Of a DNA stretch of 64,000 nucleotides, positions 63,683 through 64,000 are shown piece by piece. Origin of the DNA: Rickettsiella endosymbiont of Aleochara curtula (GTDB taxonomy: Bacteria > Pseudomonadota > Gammaproteobacteria > Diplorickettsiales > Diplorickettsiaceae); contig NZ_OZ034990.1 in assembly GCF_964030935.1 (NCBI RefSeq), positions 994,001 through 1,058,000 of the forward strand, read 5' to 3'. The notes below the pieces were generated by a model, which was not told the DNA's origin, ran no database searches, and was given only the letters and a program-made list of their open reading frames with translations. Each line of letters begins with the position of its first letter. Positions within the stretch are counted from its first letter, which is position 1. A program made the translations under genes and the position numbers.

Positions 63683-64000
63683 ATGGCAGAAGAATTATTA
63701 AACGATCCGGCATGGCAACGCAAAACCTTAGAAAAATTACTTTTTGATAATTTAAAAGAACAACGTCGTAAAAGACGCTGGAATATTTTCTTTAAATTCC
63801 TATTTTTTTTACTTTTCTTAGGTCTGTTGTTTTCTTTATGGCCAACTACAACCAATCTTCCTAGTGCTTCAAAAGCAAAAGCTCACATCGGTCTAGTCGA
63901 TATTAGAGGAATCATTGATGACAGTTCAACAGCAAGTGCTGATAATGTCATTGAAGGACTACAAAACGCTTTTGAAGATAGAAATACGCGTACGGTTATT
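63683..64000 (+). CDS. sppA: Signal peptide peptidase SppA-type protease (5' part)
   Basis: Only the first 106 codons are in the window, and the frame runs off the end. A short basic cytosolic start (EQRRKRRWNIFFKFL) is followed by one membrane segment (about residues 34-53) and then HIGLVDIRGIIDDSSTASAD, the first strand of the SppA/S49 fold, with an NVIEGLQNAFED helix. The layout fits the short SppA (about 310-330 residues) with a single S49 domain, which cleaves signal peptides left in the inner membrane. The catalytic Ser and Lys lie beyond the window. The start is ATG 63683. Confidence 0.85.
   Translation, partial: MAEELLNDPAWQRKTLEKLLFDNLKEQRRKRRWNIFFKFLFFLLFLGLLFSLWPTTTNLPSASKAKAHIGLVDIRGIIDDSSTASADNVIEGLQNAFEDRNTRTVI

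Overview
This window is an AT-rich chromosomal segment of a gammaproteobacterium. The gene content fits the order Legionellales, most likely a Coxiella/Rickettsiella/Diplorickettsia-like intracellular or host-associated bacterium. That placement is an inference from LbtU/DUF3573-like barrel proteins, a PhoPQ-activated pathogenicity-related (PqaA-type) protein, a large orphan coiled-coil protein, an LPS-type envelope and trimmed housekeeping operons. No rRNA, tRNA, CRISPR array, prophage or intact insertion sequence was recognised.

Layout. 1-4.6 kb: an M16-type peptidase homologue with a lost zinc motif, convergent with a 1060-residue coiled-coil protein of unknown function. 4.7-17.5 kb: housekeeping genes hemL, mrdA, rpsT, a DUF2520-type dehydrogenase, mscS, coq7, a Deg protease, tilS, pnuC, accA and hsp20. 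17.6-21.3 kb: a 2Fe-2S ferredoxin, an LpxL-type acyltransferase and two tandem HAAAP-type amino-acid transporters. 21.4-30.1 kb: tkt-gap, rpoZ-spoT, then panC-panB and coaBC on the opposite strand, which concentrate pantothenate/CoA synthesis. 30.3-36.1 kb: three outer-membrane barrel proteins (two near-identical tandem paralogues) and a TerC-like protein. 36.6-44.7 kb: grxD, sodB, argD, a transsulfuration enzyme, two small lipoproteins, an MnmA/ThiI-like PP-loop enzyme next to TusA, a CDF transporter, xthA, hspQ and sixA. 44.7-51.7 kb: a TPR-methyltransferase fusion, the PqaA-like protein, cytochrome c4, engB and an OPT transporter. 51.9-58.6 kb: an ABC importer without a visible binding protein, then kdsD, lptC, lptA, lptB and hpf. 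58.6-64 kb: purB, a YiiX-like hydrolase, clpB and the start of sppA.

The strongest non-genic signal is a family of about 13 dispersed, imperfectly palindromic repeats. The full form is about 125 bp, with ends TATACTCTTCGCACTTGAA and CCAATTGCTGTGAGTATA. They occupy intergenic gaps throughout the window, in both orientations, as full, internally deleted and decayed copies. Two of them sit exactly where kdsC and rpoN would be expected in the kdsD-kdsC-lptCAB-rpoN-hpf cluster. Other observations worth follow-up are a SpoT whose synthetase active site looks inactivated while the hydrolase is intact, a block of about 660 bp of apparently identical sequence shared by two outer-membrane protein genes (gene conversion), a large palindrome upstream of one of them, and a structured leader that would sequester the ribosome binding site of the ABC importer.
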